Part shown: piece after piece, positions 45,983-57,525 of the stretch
Numbering within the stretch: position 1 is the stretch's first letter
Layout of the letters: each line of letters begins with the position of its first letter
Origin: Wolfiporia cocos
Lineage: Eukaryota; Basidiomycota; Agaricomycetes; Polyporales; Phaeolaceae
Length of the DNA: 64,000 nucleotides
Direction: 5' to 3'
Assembly: GCA_029448655.1 (NCBI GenBank)
Contig: JACCLO010000007.1
Coordinates: 1,488,001-1,552,000 of the forward strand
Notes under the pieces: generated by a model
Seen by the model: only the letters and a program-made list of their open reading frames with translations
Told to the model about the DNA's origin: nothing
Databases searched by the model: none
Position numbers and translations under genes: made by a program

Positions 45983-47473
45983 TCAACGCCAGACCATCGT
46001 CTGCGACCGCCCAAGCTTCGCCAGGCTGCGAGCTGCCGGCCTTGGTGCCTCCGAGGGGGTGGGCGATGCATGTGAGCTTGAGCCTGAACCGGCACGCGGA
46101 GGGCTGCCGGGTGGCGCCCTTGATCCGGTGGCGGTGGAGGGAGGGCCACAGGCCGGAGGAGATGCGCTGCGCCGCACTGGCGGGGATGGACCCGAGATCG
46201 ATAGCCGTCTGCGCTTCGCGAGACGGTGCAGGTCGTCATCGTCTTGGTCATTGACATCTGTGGCGCCTTCGATATTGGTACAAGTTTCAGTGTCAGCGTC
46301 GGTGTCGGTGTCGGTGTCGGTGGCAGTGTCGCTCTGGGTCGCTGCTTCGTCGCCATGTACCTTCTCGAGGGAAAGGCTACCTTTGACTGCGTTCGAAGCG
46401 GCCGGGTTCGTTACCTTATCAACCGATGTCTTCAATGGCGCCGCTGCACCATCTCTCGCCTTTCCTTTGTCCTGAGGGGTATCCAAGTCCTCTGTCGTTT
46501 GTTCTTCCTCCCCCGTTTGTTCTTCCTCCGCCGGTGCCCGCTGCTTCTCTCTGTGTTCTTTTAAGCGGAGCAGTAACTCTGGCGGGACATCGACCATTGT
46601 CGGCTCGTCAGGAGGCATCCATATCAACTTTGCGTCCATTTCGTCGCCGAACAGACGGTAGTCCACCTCCCGCATAACCTCACGATACGCCCTCGTCGGG
46701 CGCTGGATTGGCTCGCGAGTGTAGTAAGGGTATGGACCACCCGCCCGCGTGCGGTACGCCTCCTCAGCCGTCTTTTGCTCCTCGCTCCAGTAGCGCTCCA
46801 CCTCCTCCTTGGTGACGAGCCCGTTCTCGAGTAGGCGGTAGAGCTGCTTACCGGTGAGATTCAGGAGGCGCCTGCCCTTCTCACCCGAGTGCACCCATCG
46901 GTCGTGTGTCGTGAGAGTAATGAGCGGGTTCGGCCAGACTTCCTTCGGCCTAAGCGCGATCGTGGAGGGGTCGTTCACGAAGTCGCGCACCTTCACTCCC
47001 TTGGCCTTCATCTTGTCGATCATGCGTTGCACCGCGTCTTCTCCCGTATCTTCGTTCGTATCATCCTCGTAGTCTGAGATTATTTCTGTAGGCGTAGGCG
47101 AAACTCTATCCGTCTCGGACTCTGGGGCGTCGGTGGTATCCCTTGATTTCTGTGGGAGCTCGTCCACGAATGTGTCGACATAGATGGGTTTGAACGGTTC
47201 AGGGCGCGGGGGCCTGTACGTGGAGCGTCTGAGAGAAGGGACGTCGTCCAGCGATAATTGTGTGCGTCTCATGACTTGTGATGGTGCTGGTGAAAGGGAA
47301 GTATGGAAAGATGTCTCGCCGCGTTTCCGCTTTAAAGGCGTTGTTGATGTGGATGCTGTGGCCAGTGTAGGCGAGCCCGGTGCGGATGAATTCACTTCCG
47401 TAATGCTGTACGAGCAGCTAGCCGATGCGTACGAGAACGAGTTCTGGGGGGAGAGAGAGGCTAGTTTCGACAT
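45983..47473 (-). CDS. Uncharacterised intronless protein, acidic and disordered, Asp-Thr repeats
   Basis: Single exon, start chosen at ATG 47473 (MSKLASLSPQNSFSYASA); an in-frame ATG at 47569 is less likely. The length is about 496 aa. The N-terminus is Ser/Thr-rich with KRKRGE. A more structured middle contains EDAVQRMIDKMKAKGVKVRD, RPKEVWPNPLITLTTHDRW, GKQLYRLLENGLVTKEEVER and RPTRAYREVMREVDYRLFGD. The C-terminal third is low-complexity, with a DTDTDTDADTET run from a gtcggt repeat on the plus strand (about 46288-46342), followed by KRRRLSISGPSPPVRRSASP. The middle region looks conserved and helical and could be a protein-binding module. KRKR and KRRR suggest nuclear import. I do not recognise the family. 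Confidence 0.72.
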   Translation of the reverse strand: MSKLASLSPQNSFSYASASCSYSITEVNSSAPGSPTLATASTSTTPLKRKRGETSFHTSLSPAPSQVMRRTQLSLDDVPSLRRSTYRPPRPEPFKPIYVDTFVDELPQKSRDTTDAPESETDRVSPTPTEIISDYEDDTNEDTGEDAVQRMIDKMKAKGVKVRDFVNDPSTIALRPKEVWPNPLITLTTHDRWVHSGEKGRRLLNLTGKQLYRLLENGLVTKEEVERYWSEEQKTAEEAYRTRAGGPYPYYTREPIQRPTRAYREVMREVDYRLFGDEMDAKLIWMPPDEPTMVDVPPELLLRLKEHREKQRAPAEEEQTGEEEQTTEDLDTPQDKGKARDGAAAPLKTSVDKVTNPAASNAVKGSLSLEKVHGDEAATQSDTATDTDTDTDADTETCTNIEGATDVNDQDDDDLHRLAKRRRLSISGPSPPVRRSASPPACGPPSTATGSRAPPGSPPRAGSGSSSHASPTPSEAPRPAARSLAKLGRSQTMVWR

Positions 47474-49454
47474 GGTAATCACGGATTGCGGTGTTAAATG
47501 TTGTCTGAAAGCGACACAATGGCCTTGTTGCGGACACTCGAGCCTCTGCCTGTATTGTTTTAGCAACAATGAGAGCTATGGGCCACGTCACGCACGTGCA
47601 ACGTTGTATGCGATGTGAACAAGTGAACAAGAGGCTTCAGCTGTGGCCTGCTGTGGCGGAACTGATCTGAAGTCTGAAGTCGATCGTACGCGCGCGTTGT
47701 TCGGTGACGTGGACGTGGAGTAGCGACAATTATTTCGCTAAATTACCCCTTACCAATACCTTGATAAGCATAAATTACTGATAGCTATCTCCTTGACAAA
47801 GCAGATTTAAACGTTGTTGGAGACACTGTGGAATCTGGATGTACTATTGAATATGTCACTGTTCTGTACTGCGCTGCTTTCGATAACACGAACGGCTGCA
47901 CCATCTTCAATCACTACCTGAGCCTGTGAGTTACGCGAGCAGAACTGATGCGTATGCGTCAACAGTCGCACTATTCGGAGGCTCTGAAAGCCTTCTACTA
48001 TGACCGAGCATGACCCGTGCTCCACTACAGAATGGTGAGCTATTTCGCTTTATCATCGACAATTAAAGGCGGATCGAAATCGCCGCTCGATATTCGACTC
48101 CATCGTATCGCCTCAATGCGACCTGAAGAAGTGGGACTGATGTTCATTCATACTACACTGAACACAGAGGCTCATATGCATTGGCACAAGCTGATTGCAC
48201 TTAATCTCTGTACAAATACTCGATTTCTGCCAGGTGCTACTGTACTGACCTTTGCAGTCGAGAAGTGGCGCGTTTTCTGTTGTGTTGCCCGTGATCACTC
48301 GCGCCTCAAGCTGCTGCTATACAGACTTCCTTTGGGCGACATGCGGTGAAGTGTATTCGATGAGATGGCCTGTCAACTCTCGTGCTTCTGAGTCTGATGG
48401 GCTGTACATGATCACGGCAGTGGCAGATCGCAACTCAGCAAGCCATTGATGCTAACGCCATGAGCGGTCTGTCACCAAACACGCTGCTAGGGATGGAGGC
48501 TAGGTCAGTCCAGTCTGATCATATCATTGTAATTGTTGCAGTTGTCTAATAACGTCCTGGTTGGCATGGGTTATCTGATATTGCGAAGCGAATGTGATCA
48601 ACGGATGTCGAGGCTGTGACGGAGGCGCGCGAAATGCGGCGGCGCGCGGGCGCGATTCTAATGCGGACTATAATGCAGAATATCAGAACTCAGAATTTGA
48701 TCAAGTATACCTAGCGTGCATCCTCAGGCCACGGGCTTCAAACATGGTCAGGTGCCAAGATCACTGAGGGGCAAAGCCACAACAGCTCAGGGGTAACACT
48801 CCATCCTGTATAGGTACTAGGTGGAAGATTGCGCTAATACGCCATTTGTCATCTTATCAAATGGCTTTATGACAAGTCACACTTCACGATGACAGCCAGC
48901 TCGGAAGCTTGACAGCTCGACCTCCATACACTCGAAGCTTCAACTTTGCTCCTGCTCGGATCTCTTTGGACTGTTTCGCAGGTCTTTATGAATGGTGTTC
49001 ACTACGACCATTGCCACTGATCCAGATTTCTTGACTGATTTCTGTCGAAATGATTAGCCGCATCATCTCTTCGCACAAAGCAACAGCTGTCCTGCCTCAG
49101 TGTGTATGCCTAGCATATGACGAGGTCCATCAAATATGTCCAGGATCACTATCATTAGCTTGACAGCATGGAAATCACTGGACTGATGATGTATGTCTGA
49201 CCACCTGCGTGGACCTTAAAATTTGATTGATGTCTCATAGGCTGTTAGCCGAACAAGGAGGCGAGGTATCAGATTCCATACGTATATTTAGTACTGTCCA
49301 TTAAGTCTGGTGATGCCGCTCACAACTGCTACCATTTAGGGCGTCGGTGAAGGTGCTCCGTGCCTGAAAAGTGTGACTAGCCAATGCTCTTATATAAAGT
49401 ATATTGAACGACTGGCATTCATTGTGACCATTACTTGTTAACAGCCGGTTCTCA
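47474..49454. other. 2-kb spacer between divergent genes
   Basis: AT-rich for this genome, only short frames, no domain, no repeats or RNA genes recognised. It contains the promoters of the disordered acidic protein (minus) and the membrane protein (plus). Confidence 0.45.
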
Positions 49455-50885
49455 ATGCCTTATGTCTCAATTGTGTCTACCAACCTAGCCACGGTGTGTG
49501 CAGAAGGTTTCTTGTACGGCATATTCTTTGTGTTATCGCTATCATCCATATACCTCCTTGTACACCGGCAAAACCACACATCCAAGCGATCCGGAGCACA
49601 TAAGGCTGGCCAACGCTCAATATATGCAAGTCCAATGCTCATCGGAGCCGTCGCCATGACGGTGACCATCACAGGGGTGAGCAACTTAATTCTCTGCCTA
49701 TACAAAAATTGGACTTGTTTGTTTATAGCATTTCATCTGCACCGCCACTCGTCTCTTCGAAGCATTTGTCTACTTTGACGATGGAAAACAAGCCATGAGG
49801 TACTACATGGAGATCGGAGCACCAGTCTATGTTGCCAAAACTGCATTATTTATGGCAACACTGATATTAGGCGACGCATTAGTGGTGAGATATTGTGTTT
49901 GTCAAAGCTTTAGCGCAACGTACTTAGTGCGCATCACCGTCCCCATAGACATACCGCGTGTGGATTGTGTGGAATTACAGCATCATGGCTGTAGCCTTTC
50001 CAATATGCATGATTATCGGCCTGATCAGTAAGACGACACACATCAATATGTGACTTCCAATGGCTGATAATTCATGTTTCACTTTAGTCTGTGGCGTAGG
50101 GGTCACCTATCAATTTGCCAAGTTCGTTCCTGGGAATGTCATCTTTGAGACTGTTTCAGCACGCTGGATGAACAGCGACGCCGCATTCACTCTGTGGTAC
50201 GCCAAAATTTGGAGCAGCAACGGAGACTACTAACATAATCTCTAGTACCAATCTATACGGATCAGGTATGTCGCTGTTTATATGAGCTGAGCGGTTTACC
50301 GATGTCGTCCCAAATTGCAAGTCATGATTTCTTTGCGTGTCTGGCGCGCACATCAAGCTTTAAAGCATTGCGGGGGTGGAAGTCTCATGGTGGGCAGAGT
50401 CATGCACAAATTCCTTGAGTGACATCGAAACTGAACGATTTCGTACTTGCCAGGGGGCCGTAGCAATCTTTGTCGAAAGTGCAGCTCTCTACACGTGAAT
50501 GGTATTATAACTAAAACTTGACACCGGCAGCTGATGCACTTTCAGAATGTGGACCCTCTTGTGGCTCATCGCATATCATGCCAAGACGAATGTGCAGACT
50601 ACTTTTGCCGATTGCTGGTCCGCCATCGCCGGCATCGCGTTTATGTTGATAAATGTCCGCGTAGGACTGGGATGGGCACTGACCGCATCTCAGCTCAACT
50701 CTATCTTAACGACAGGCACAGCGGTCGAGGAATCTAATCACACCAATTCCTATCCGATGCGCCCGCTCACCGTGAACATCACCCGTGTCGTGGAGGATGA
50801 CTATGGCGAAGCAACAAAGCAGAAAGATCTAAGCGTTCACACTTCTCAAGATTCTGTTGGCAAACATATCATGGGAGGGTCCTAA
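49455..50885 (+). CDS. Agaricomycete multi-TM membrane protein (about seven TM)
   Basis: The eight exons are 49455-49676, 49729-49884, 49949-50027, 50088-50196, 50246-50265, 50322-50389, 50454-50494 and 50546-50885. They sum to 1035 nt, or 344 aa, all in frame. Hydrophobic segments: FLYGIFFVLSLSSIYLLV, MLIGAVAMTVTITG, TALFMATLILGDALV, YSIMAVAFPICMIIGLI, then VCGVGVTYQF, AFTLCTNLYGSVMISLRVW, VAIFVESAALYTMWTLLWL and WSAIAGIAFMLINVRVGLG. The motifs GDA..YRVWIVW, LT-TN-Y, W-R-H, VESAALYT and I-VRVGLGW recur in a large, uncharacterised integral-membrane family expanded in mushrooms, as I recall it. It is GPCR-like in topology but lacks known receptor motifs. Exon 5 is only 20 nt. The C-terminal 70 residues are hydrophilic and probably cytosolic. 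Function unknown. Confidence 0.85.
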
Positions 50886-51792
50886 AGTGCCGTCCGTAAT
50901 GTCAGTGCTATGATACTTCTAGCCACTATAGGAGGTTGGAAATCATGACTTCTTGGCTCCTTACCGAGGACAGATTTGTACGACGTAGTGCTATGCGGGA
51001 CTGTTCTAAGCTGATGTCAGTATGGCTCTTGCACACGAAAGAGATGTATTATGTAGGGAATATTTAATATCACTATCGAGGCCTGAAGCTCCTGGGGCTC
51101 ATTATCATCGGTGGCTGCGGTCAGGAGTTGATTTGCGCCTATGTATTGCATGTCATGCCGCAGCGCCCTGCGTTGGACGCACATTATCCAGCTTGACCCG
51201 AAATTAAGTGCAGATAGATGGAATATTCACCGCTTGAGCTCGAAACGTTTGACGCTCTGGAGATCCCTAAAGACTTCAAACGCAATAGCAATGTTTCTCC
51301 ACCAAATGTTAAGCGATGCCGCATCGGCTATGCAATGCATCGGCTTGGCTTACGTGAGTCCGAGCTTCTTAGCTCTGACTCCGAGTCCTTGATTGTGCTA
51401 GTTGACTATAATGCAGGGCCAACTACTAGGGGAGTCAAAATTCTGAGCTGCTTTGATATGCGTTGCGTCCTGCAAGTGCGATACAGTAGTCGACAATGAA
51501 TACAAGCACTTTCCCGAGATATCCTGGGGAACGTGAACAGCCTCAAGCTTTCATCGAACCAGAAGAAACGAATCGCATTCGAGTCGTTGTCAACCGCGTC
51601 AGCGTTTGATTCCGTTTGAGCGCCTTATCTAATCTATTGAATTTCGATGTGATCTGCCATCAATTTATTCGATCACACAATCCCTATATTTCCCCGCACC
51701 TCTGCGGCAAACCTGCACCCACAATCCCCATCACTCACGCCATAGACTGTGCAGATCACAGTATTCACTGATTAGATACAGATCCACCCAGA
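50886..51792. other. Spacer upstream of PXR1
   Basis: A 93-codon frame at 51218-51499 (MEYSPLELETFDALEIPKDF) has reasonable composition but no recognised domain and no clear splice partners. Otherwise nothing visible. Confidence 0.4.
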
Positions 51793-53515
51793 ATGGGGCT
51801 TTCGGGCAGGAAGGTCAAGCAGCGGATCCCTGCAGACCCGCGCAATCTATCATGGGCAAATGGTGCGCAAATCGTCCGGTTATATTGCTCAGGAGCACCT
51901 CTGGATCTTGTTTGTAGATGCAAACAGATTTGGTTCGTCGTACCTCCAAAAGTTCGGATGGGACTCGTCTGCTGGCCTCGGCCCCTCCGGCGAGGGACGC
52001 ACGCGACACATCTCCGTGCATCAAAAGCTCGACATGCTCGGAATCGGTGCAGATCACAGGAATAGCCAGGATGGCACTGCGTGGAAGCAAGGTCGCGACT
52101 TTGAAAACCTTCTGAGGCGACTGAACGCAAGTGCGGGACAGGAGAGTGTGGAGGAGCCAGAGATGAAAGTGGATGGATTTGTGCGGCCATCGGACGCGCC
52201 GGAGGGGGAGGGGGAGGCAAGCAAGGAAGAAGAGGAAGCTGATGAGGGTAAGAAGAAGCGGAAGAACAAAAAGAGGAAACATGGGGAAGGTGACGAAGGT
52301 AAACAGCGTCAGGACGAGACGAAGGAAAAGAAGCGCAAGAAGGACAAGGCTGAAAGCGAGGATTCGGAAAAGAAGAGAATGGGTCAGGAGCATAAAAAGG
52401 GAAAGAAACGTGAACTTCCTCAAGAGAAGGACGAGAGTACCACAGATGGCCTACTGTCATCTTCTAGCGTCCCTGCGACTGATGCAACACTAATCAAGAA
52501 TGTCCCTCGTCCGTACGTCTTACCAGTGCTTTTCTACAATACTGATTGTTACATTGTACCCGCAACTTGCCCCCCGTTCTAACGCCGTATCCCTTTTACT
52601 AGACATCGGGCACACCGTGCCCGCCACATCGCTTCCAAAGGCCTTGCCTCAAAATCCGCCACCGCCATCTCCGAGATCCTCGGTATGTCCTCCTCGGCCA
52701 CTCCCGCGGTCGCTTCGACGTCCACATCTGCCTTGCCATCCACTCCCGATGAGTCCATGGGCGGAACTCCCGCCACAGACCTCAGGCTGCAAGATCTTAC
52801 GATCTCCTCGAAAAGTGTCATGGACTACTTCCGCGAAAAGCTCAACGAGAAGAGCAACCGCTCGTCTGCGCAGCCTTTCGCGTCCGCATCTCCCTCAGGA
52901 GAACAAGATGACCATGACGACCGCCCGCGCGGAGGCTTGGGCCTGGGCGCGTCGCGGCTACGGGTCTCCGTCTCGGCTGCCGATGATGACGACGAGCGCC
53001 CAAGGGGCGCGTCGAGCCTACGGGTGGCTGTGTCTCGGCAGGACGAGTGGGATGATCTCCCCGCCGCAGGGATTGGCGCCGCGAGGGTGCGCCTGGAGAC
53101 GCAGTTCGTTACGGCCGAGGCGGGCGCGCCGTCCGCAGTCGAGCGGCAAGGTCATGCCGAGGCGAACGAGGATAGTCGCCGCAGCAAAAGCCGAAAAGGC
53201 GAAAAGAAGGAGAAGAAAGAGAAAAAACGGAAGAGGAAGGATGCCGCTCACGAGACTGACGGGGATGTCGACGGTCCGCCCGCTACCGCGGAGGCGCTAT
53301 CGGACGAAGCGAAAGCCATGAAGAAGGCGAAGCAGAAGAAGGGGAGCAATATTGATGCAGATGATGTTACTGATACCGCCGGCGCATCAGTCGGAGAGGC
53401 CGCAACAGACGCGTCGGCCCATCAGGGTCAGGACTCGGCAGGCGCACCGTCGGCTGATAGCTCGGGCGGGAACTCGCACAGGTCGAAGTCGAAGCGGAAG
53501 AAGGATCGAGCATAA
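51793..53515 (+). CDS. PXR1: G-patch nucleolar protein PXR1/PINX1 (Gno1)
   Basis: rRNA/snoRNA maturation factor that activates a DEAH helicase through its G-patch; PINX1 is also a telomerase inhibitor in animals. Exons 51793-51862, 51918-52512 and 52603-53515 sum to 1578 nt, or 525 aa. The N-terminus is diagnostic: MGLSGRKVKQRIPADPRNLS, then DANRFGSSYLQKFGWDSSAG, LGPSGEGRTRHISVHQKLDM, LGIGADHRNSQDGTAWKQGR and DFENLLRRLN. A Lys/Glu-rich middle (KKKRKNKKRKHGEGDEGKQ) is typical of the family and fits a nucleolar location. The third exon begins HRAHRARHIASKGLASKSAT, which matches the PXR1 pattern of an R-H-RxR-I-x-K motif, and contains MDYFREKLNEKSNRSS. The tail repeats the SLRVAVS/RLRVSVS unit and ends in basic residues (SKSKRKKDRA). 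Nothing appears broken. Confidence 0.95.
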
Positions 53516-54310
53516 TGCAATTCTCACTAATTGCGTAGCTTCGATTCTCTGATGGAATAGTACTATGTGCAGTTGATCTCGGCGACATCATCCACATTTC
53601 TTGTGGTTGTGTAAACGCTCATTTTGTCCTAAAACCTGAAGATGTTCCCCTAGAGTTCGGTATTTTGTTGGATAGCGAGATTGCAGATTTGTGAGGATGA
53701 TGGTTTGTCTACTACACGAATTTCTTTGCTCGTGATGCTCCGGCCCTCTCTTGACTTTGTAATACGACTTTCACGGCGGGTAGTCATCGGATTTGTCTTG
53801 GTACGCCGTGCGCTCGGTGGTCTCCTAAGTGGGACAGTGGGAATAACGAATATATTGTTCCCCGAGCGCAACGGAGCTGGTGTGGCCAAGGTTACACTGA
53901 GCCGTCCGGAGTTTGGATGGAGCCGTGTCACCGGTCGTCCGCAGCACTCCGCAATTGTCACTATCCTCAATTGGTCGTGGTCGCTGAGTCATCGAGTGAA
54001 GGTTGCGGAAGACTGGTATACGAGTCATACATTGGCAAGCAGGGTATGCAAGATCACCGCAATTTAAAATACAGATGTACTCCCACCGAATCCCACAAAC
54101 AAGCCCAGTAAATACACCATATATCACCGCTACGCCACTGACATGCAGCCGTAACCTGGGTGGAGAACACCATTAAGATACAATCAGCCATCGATCGCAG
54201 AAATGCGGCGACTCACCGTGGTGCGTCCGTCCAGATAATGAATCAAACGCATGCAGCTTAATGTGCGGTCGTAACGTCGAAAATACAATCAGACAACCCA
54301 TAAGATATCG
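53516..54310. other. Spacer between convergent genes
   Basis: A 128-codon plus-strand frame (53681-54067) has no recognised domain. No RNA gene or repeat stands out. Confidence 0.4.
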
Positions 54311-56564
54311 TCATGGTGAGTACCATGAGCCAGGTGCAGAACCGCCATACGTGGACGGGCCGGAGTTATACTGCTGGCCGCTGTTCCACTCCATAGCCGG
54401 GCCTTGAAATTGTGACGTCGGCACTCTGAAGCTATTATCCTGAGATGTGAGAGCTCCCCGAGGAGCGGCAAGCGTGTTCGGTAGTTGTGCAAGGTAAGTG
54501 CCCTGCTGCCTGTCCTGTCGCAAAGGTGCTGTGGCACCCGGCTGCAGGCCGGCGAAGGCATGCGACAGGCTCGACGTCACGGACGCCGCCTGTATTGCTC
54601 CAGACCGCACAGCTTCCTCAAAGCGTGCGTTGACGAGCGCCTCGTACTCCGGAGTGACGATAAATGGCTGGTCCTCTACATCGTTAGAAAAGCAGTCCGG
54701 CGCGGTCAGGCCGGGCGACGGGAGCGGCGACGTCGTCTGGCTAGCCATCGGGGTGCTGTTGTACGATATGCTCTGTCTCGGCGTCAGCGGTGCGGGCGGC
54801 TGATATGTCGTCTCGTCGACGCTGTAACTCCTATTAAATGCAGGTGGCGCCCGTGCGGTGTCGGAGGTCACCATCGCAGTCGTGTATCCGGATGAGAACG
54901 GCTGGTCCTGGGACCAACCCGAAGCTCTAGCTTCCGCATTATGGTATGCCAGAGCCTGCATTAGCTCTGCCCCACGGTCGATCGGATGGTTGGCTGGCGC
55001 ATGACTCGTCTTCGAGCTTCTCGACGACTGCGACTGGTCCATGTTATGGAACTCGGTAAGGCGCGGGGTCATGGACTGCAGGCTTAGCAGAGCAGCGGTG
55101 GTCGAGTCAATCGCTGTAGAAGAGCCAGGACTCGAAGGCGACAACGGAGGCAGGTGATTCCTCGTCCTCGAGCGACGATCACCGGGAGGGGACCGCTCAG
55201 CGACAGGACTTGTCCGCATGGCCGTCGAGGGGTCTGAAACGCCGTTCTTATGGTCTGCTGAGGTACCAGGTACAGCGTAGGGAGATCCGGGTAAATCGAG
55301 CCGTGGCAAAATCGGCCGCGCACTACCGGCGCCTCGAACATCTGCGCCTGTGACACGCTTTGCCGGTTTGGCACCATAACTTCGCTTCTTGGTCAAGCCA
55401 TGCATCCGCTGCAGATAGCTGACTAGGCCGAGAGCATCATGCGGCGTTCGAGAAGACTCTCCGCCGCGTCCTTCTGAGCGAGGAGGAGTCGCCGACACAG
55501 ATGATCTCCGGCTAGTAGATGGGCTACCCTGATGAGTAGGGGACGGTGGTGGTGACAAGAACATCGGCATGCTTGCCATCTCCGGACTCAGGCCTGTAAC
55601 GCCTTGCTTGTGAGGCGGCGACCTGCCTCGGGTCGTAGTCACTATCGCAAGGCTCTCAGTAATTGAGAATCCTGGAGAAGACCTGTATACAGACCATCAT
55701 AGCTGCGATGCAGCAAGCTTCCAGACAAATGTATCTCAAATCGTGCGGTATCAATCCGAAACCATGGCACAACTTCTGTCAAGCTCTGCACATAGCACTG
55801 TCATCGAAATCTCAGTAAACACACATTGATTCTGATTACAATGACTCACAGCTTGTTCGAATAATTGTCGGAATGTCCCCTTTGATGAGATAGCCGTTAA
55901 AATCATATGAGGCCGCATCTTCTCCTGACATTGTACAAATTGAGTACGGGGTATGAAACATCGCCTGCATCGTACCTGACACAGTGCCAAGGCAGTGCCA
56001 AGCCAGGGGTTTGTGTCACCGGGAGTGGTTGTCGGGACATCTGCACTGGGTAAGAGAGCGGAGGCCGCGACGATGACAAAGTGTTGGTTACAACGTTGCC
56101 GCTTGTTGGAGTTCATATATATCTACATACGGGAATTAGCTGCTGCATCGATCTCTCCCGGGAAGTCAAGAGGACTGACGTTAATGCTCCGGCGTATTGT
56201 GCCAGTCGATATCTGGCTGTCCAAGTGGTGACCCAAAGTAAGGTCAGGTATCTCATTACATGCACTAGTGTCATCGATAGCCGTCGTGAAAGGAGAAAAT
56301 GCCGACGAGCTCGTGAGCCACCATACGCGCATCTGTATGGTGCCCATGACTAAAAACACGGAGCCACATTGACTGGATGAGTACACGAACCGGGACCGTC
56401 ACATCAGCCCTCCGCAAGGTCTCAAGTAAAGGAGGCAGGTAGTATTGCCGTATGTGAGTCCAGCTAACTGCCATGGCCCGAGAATCTTCTACTAGTATGA
56501 TCACAGATAATGGGTCGCCTGGACTACTGGGCGAAGCGAACTGCGAGGTCGATGTGGTCGCCAT
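54311..56564 (-). CDS. VWA-like domain protein with Ser/Pro-rich tail, possibly Mediator Med25-related
   Basis: The ATG at 56564 opens MATTSTSQFASPSSPGDPLS, then SVIILVEDSRAMAVSWTHI, RQYYLPPLLETLRRADVTV and PVRVLIQ. This is a first strand and helix of von Willebrand A type with a degenerate metal motif (D-S-R-A-M). A later exon reads HFVIVAASALLPSADVPTTT and PWLGTALALCQ, joined over a 51-nt intron to EKMRPHMILTAISSKGTFRQ LFEQ, again a Rossmann-like strand-helix alternation. The long last exon (54311 to about 55641) is disordered and ends in a Gln/Ser/Tyr-rich stretch. The order VWA plus low-complexity tail recalls Mediator subunit 25, but no single motif proves it. Exons between about 56120 and 56400 and the splice into the tail (acceptor ttgcgatag at about 55643) are not fully resolved. 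Confidence 0.5.
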
Positions 56565-57525
56565 AGTTAGCGCGGCTCGTCGAGATGAACAGATCTACCA
56601 AGGCCAACAATCTGTCATATACGGAGAGACTACAAGCGTAGGTGGTGCTGCACTCCCATGCGGTGGTGAGTGACTCTGATAAGGTGAGGTGCGCCGATAT
56701 GGCCCAACGGTCGGACTTGAATTCTATTATATATGTAGACAGGCTGTTCAAACGCGGCGCGGAGACATCCAGACATTCGCCGCGCTCGGGCAGGGAGCCT
56801 GGTTGTTCCAGTAACGCGGTTAAAAGCTTGATGGCAGCGTGGGGACATCGACGACCAATCTAAAGGAACCTAACTCCGGGGTCGGCAGATTCTTCCGTGT
56901 CTCGTTTATGGCTCTACTTCTAAACTCGTTTAGTGGTCTCCTGGCTCGAATTGTATCACGCTGATCTTCCTTGGCCAGCAGAGTCGCCCGGCAGGCCGTG
57001 ACGGGCGTCGGCCAGCTCGTCATTGTCCCTCGAGTACGAGTACATCCCATGATCAAAAACGCGGCTTGTCATGCAAGCCAATTCTTCTTGCTGTCAAATT
57101 ACTTTGGTCCTTGTACGTCGCTAACATGAGGTTGCGGCCGGTTCTTAAACTTTGTAAGAACTTTACCATTCGGGGCGAACCTAGACCGACATTCCGGAAA
57201 TGTTTTTCGAGTGGATGAACGCCGTCTCGACAAAATGCAATTCCTGCTCTATTATGATCAGATACAAGATAGCGGGCTGCGTCGCATGGACATCTGTACA
57301 TACGCCAGTTTCTCAGCGTGCCAGGATGATGTCGGTGTGCCATTCGCCAGCGGACGTCACCGAGGCGGAGCCTGAAAACAATAGTTGTGATTGTGCTGTA
57401 TATGTACGTCGGCTTGTTCGTGACAGTCACCGCGCGTGGGTCACCACGCGTTGGTCACACACAGCGACGGGCGTGTTCAGTCTCCATTCTCCTCCTCTAC
57501 ATTCAGCTCACTCCAGCTTGCAATC
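56565..57525. other. Spacer between divergent genes
   Basis: 961 bp between the VWA-like gene (minus) and the WHI2-like gene (plus). Only short frames on both strands, no recognised element. Confidence 0.45.

Noticed and set aside
53681..54067. 128-codon plus-strand frame as a gene
   Set aside because: No domain, no splice partners, ordinary spacer composition, and it lies between two convergent genes.
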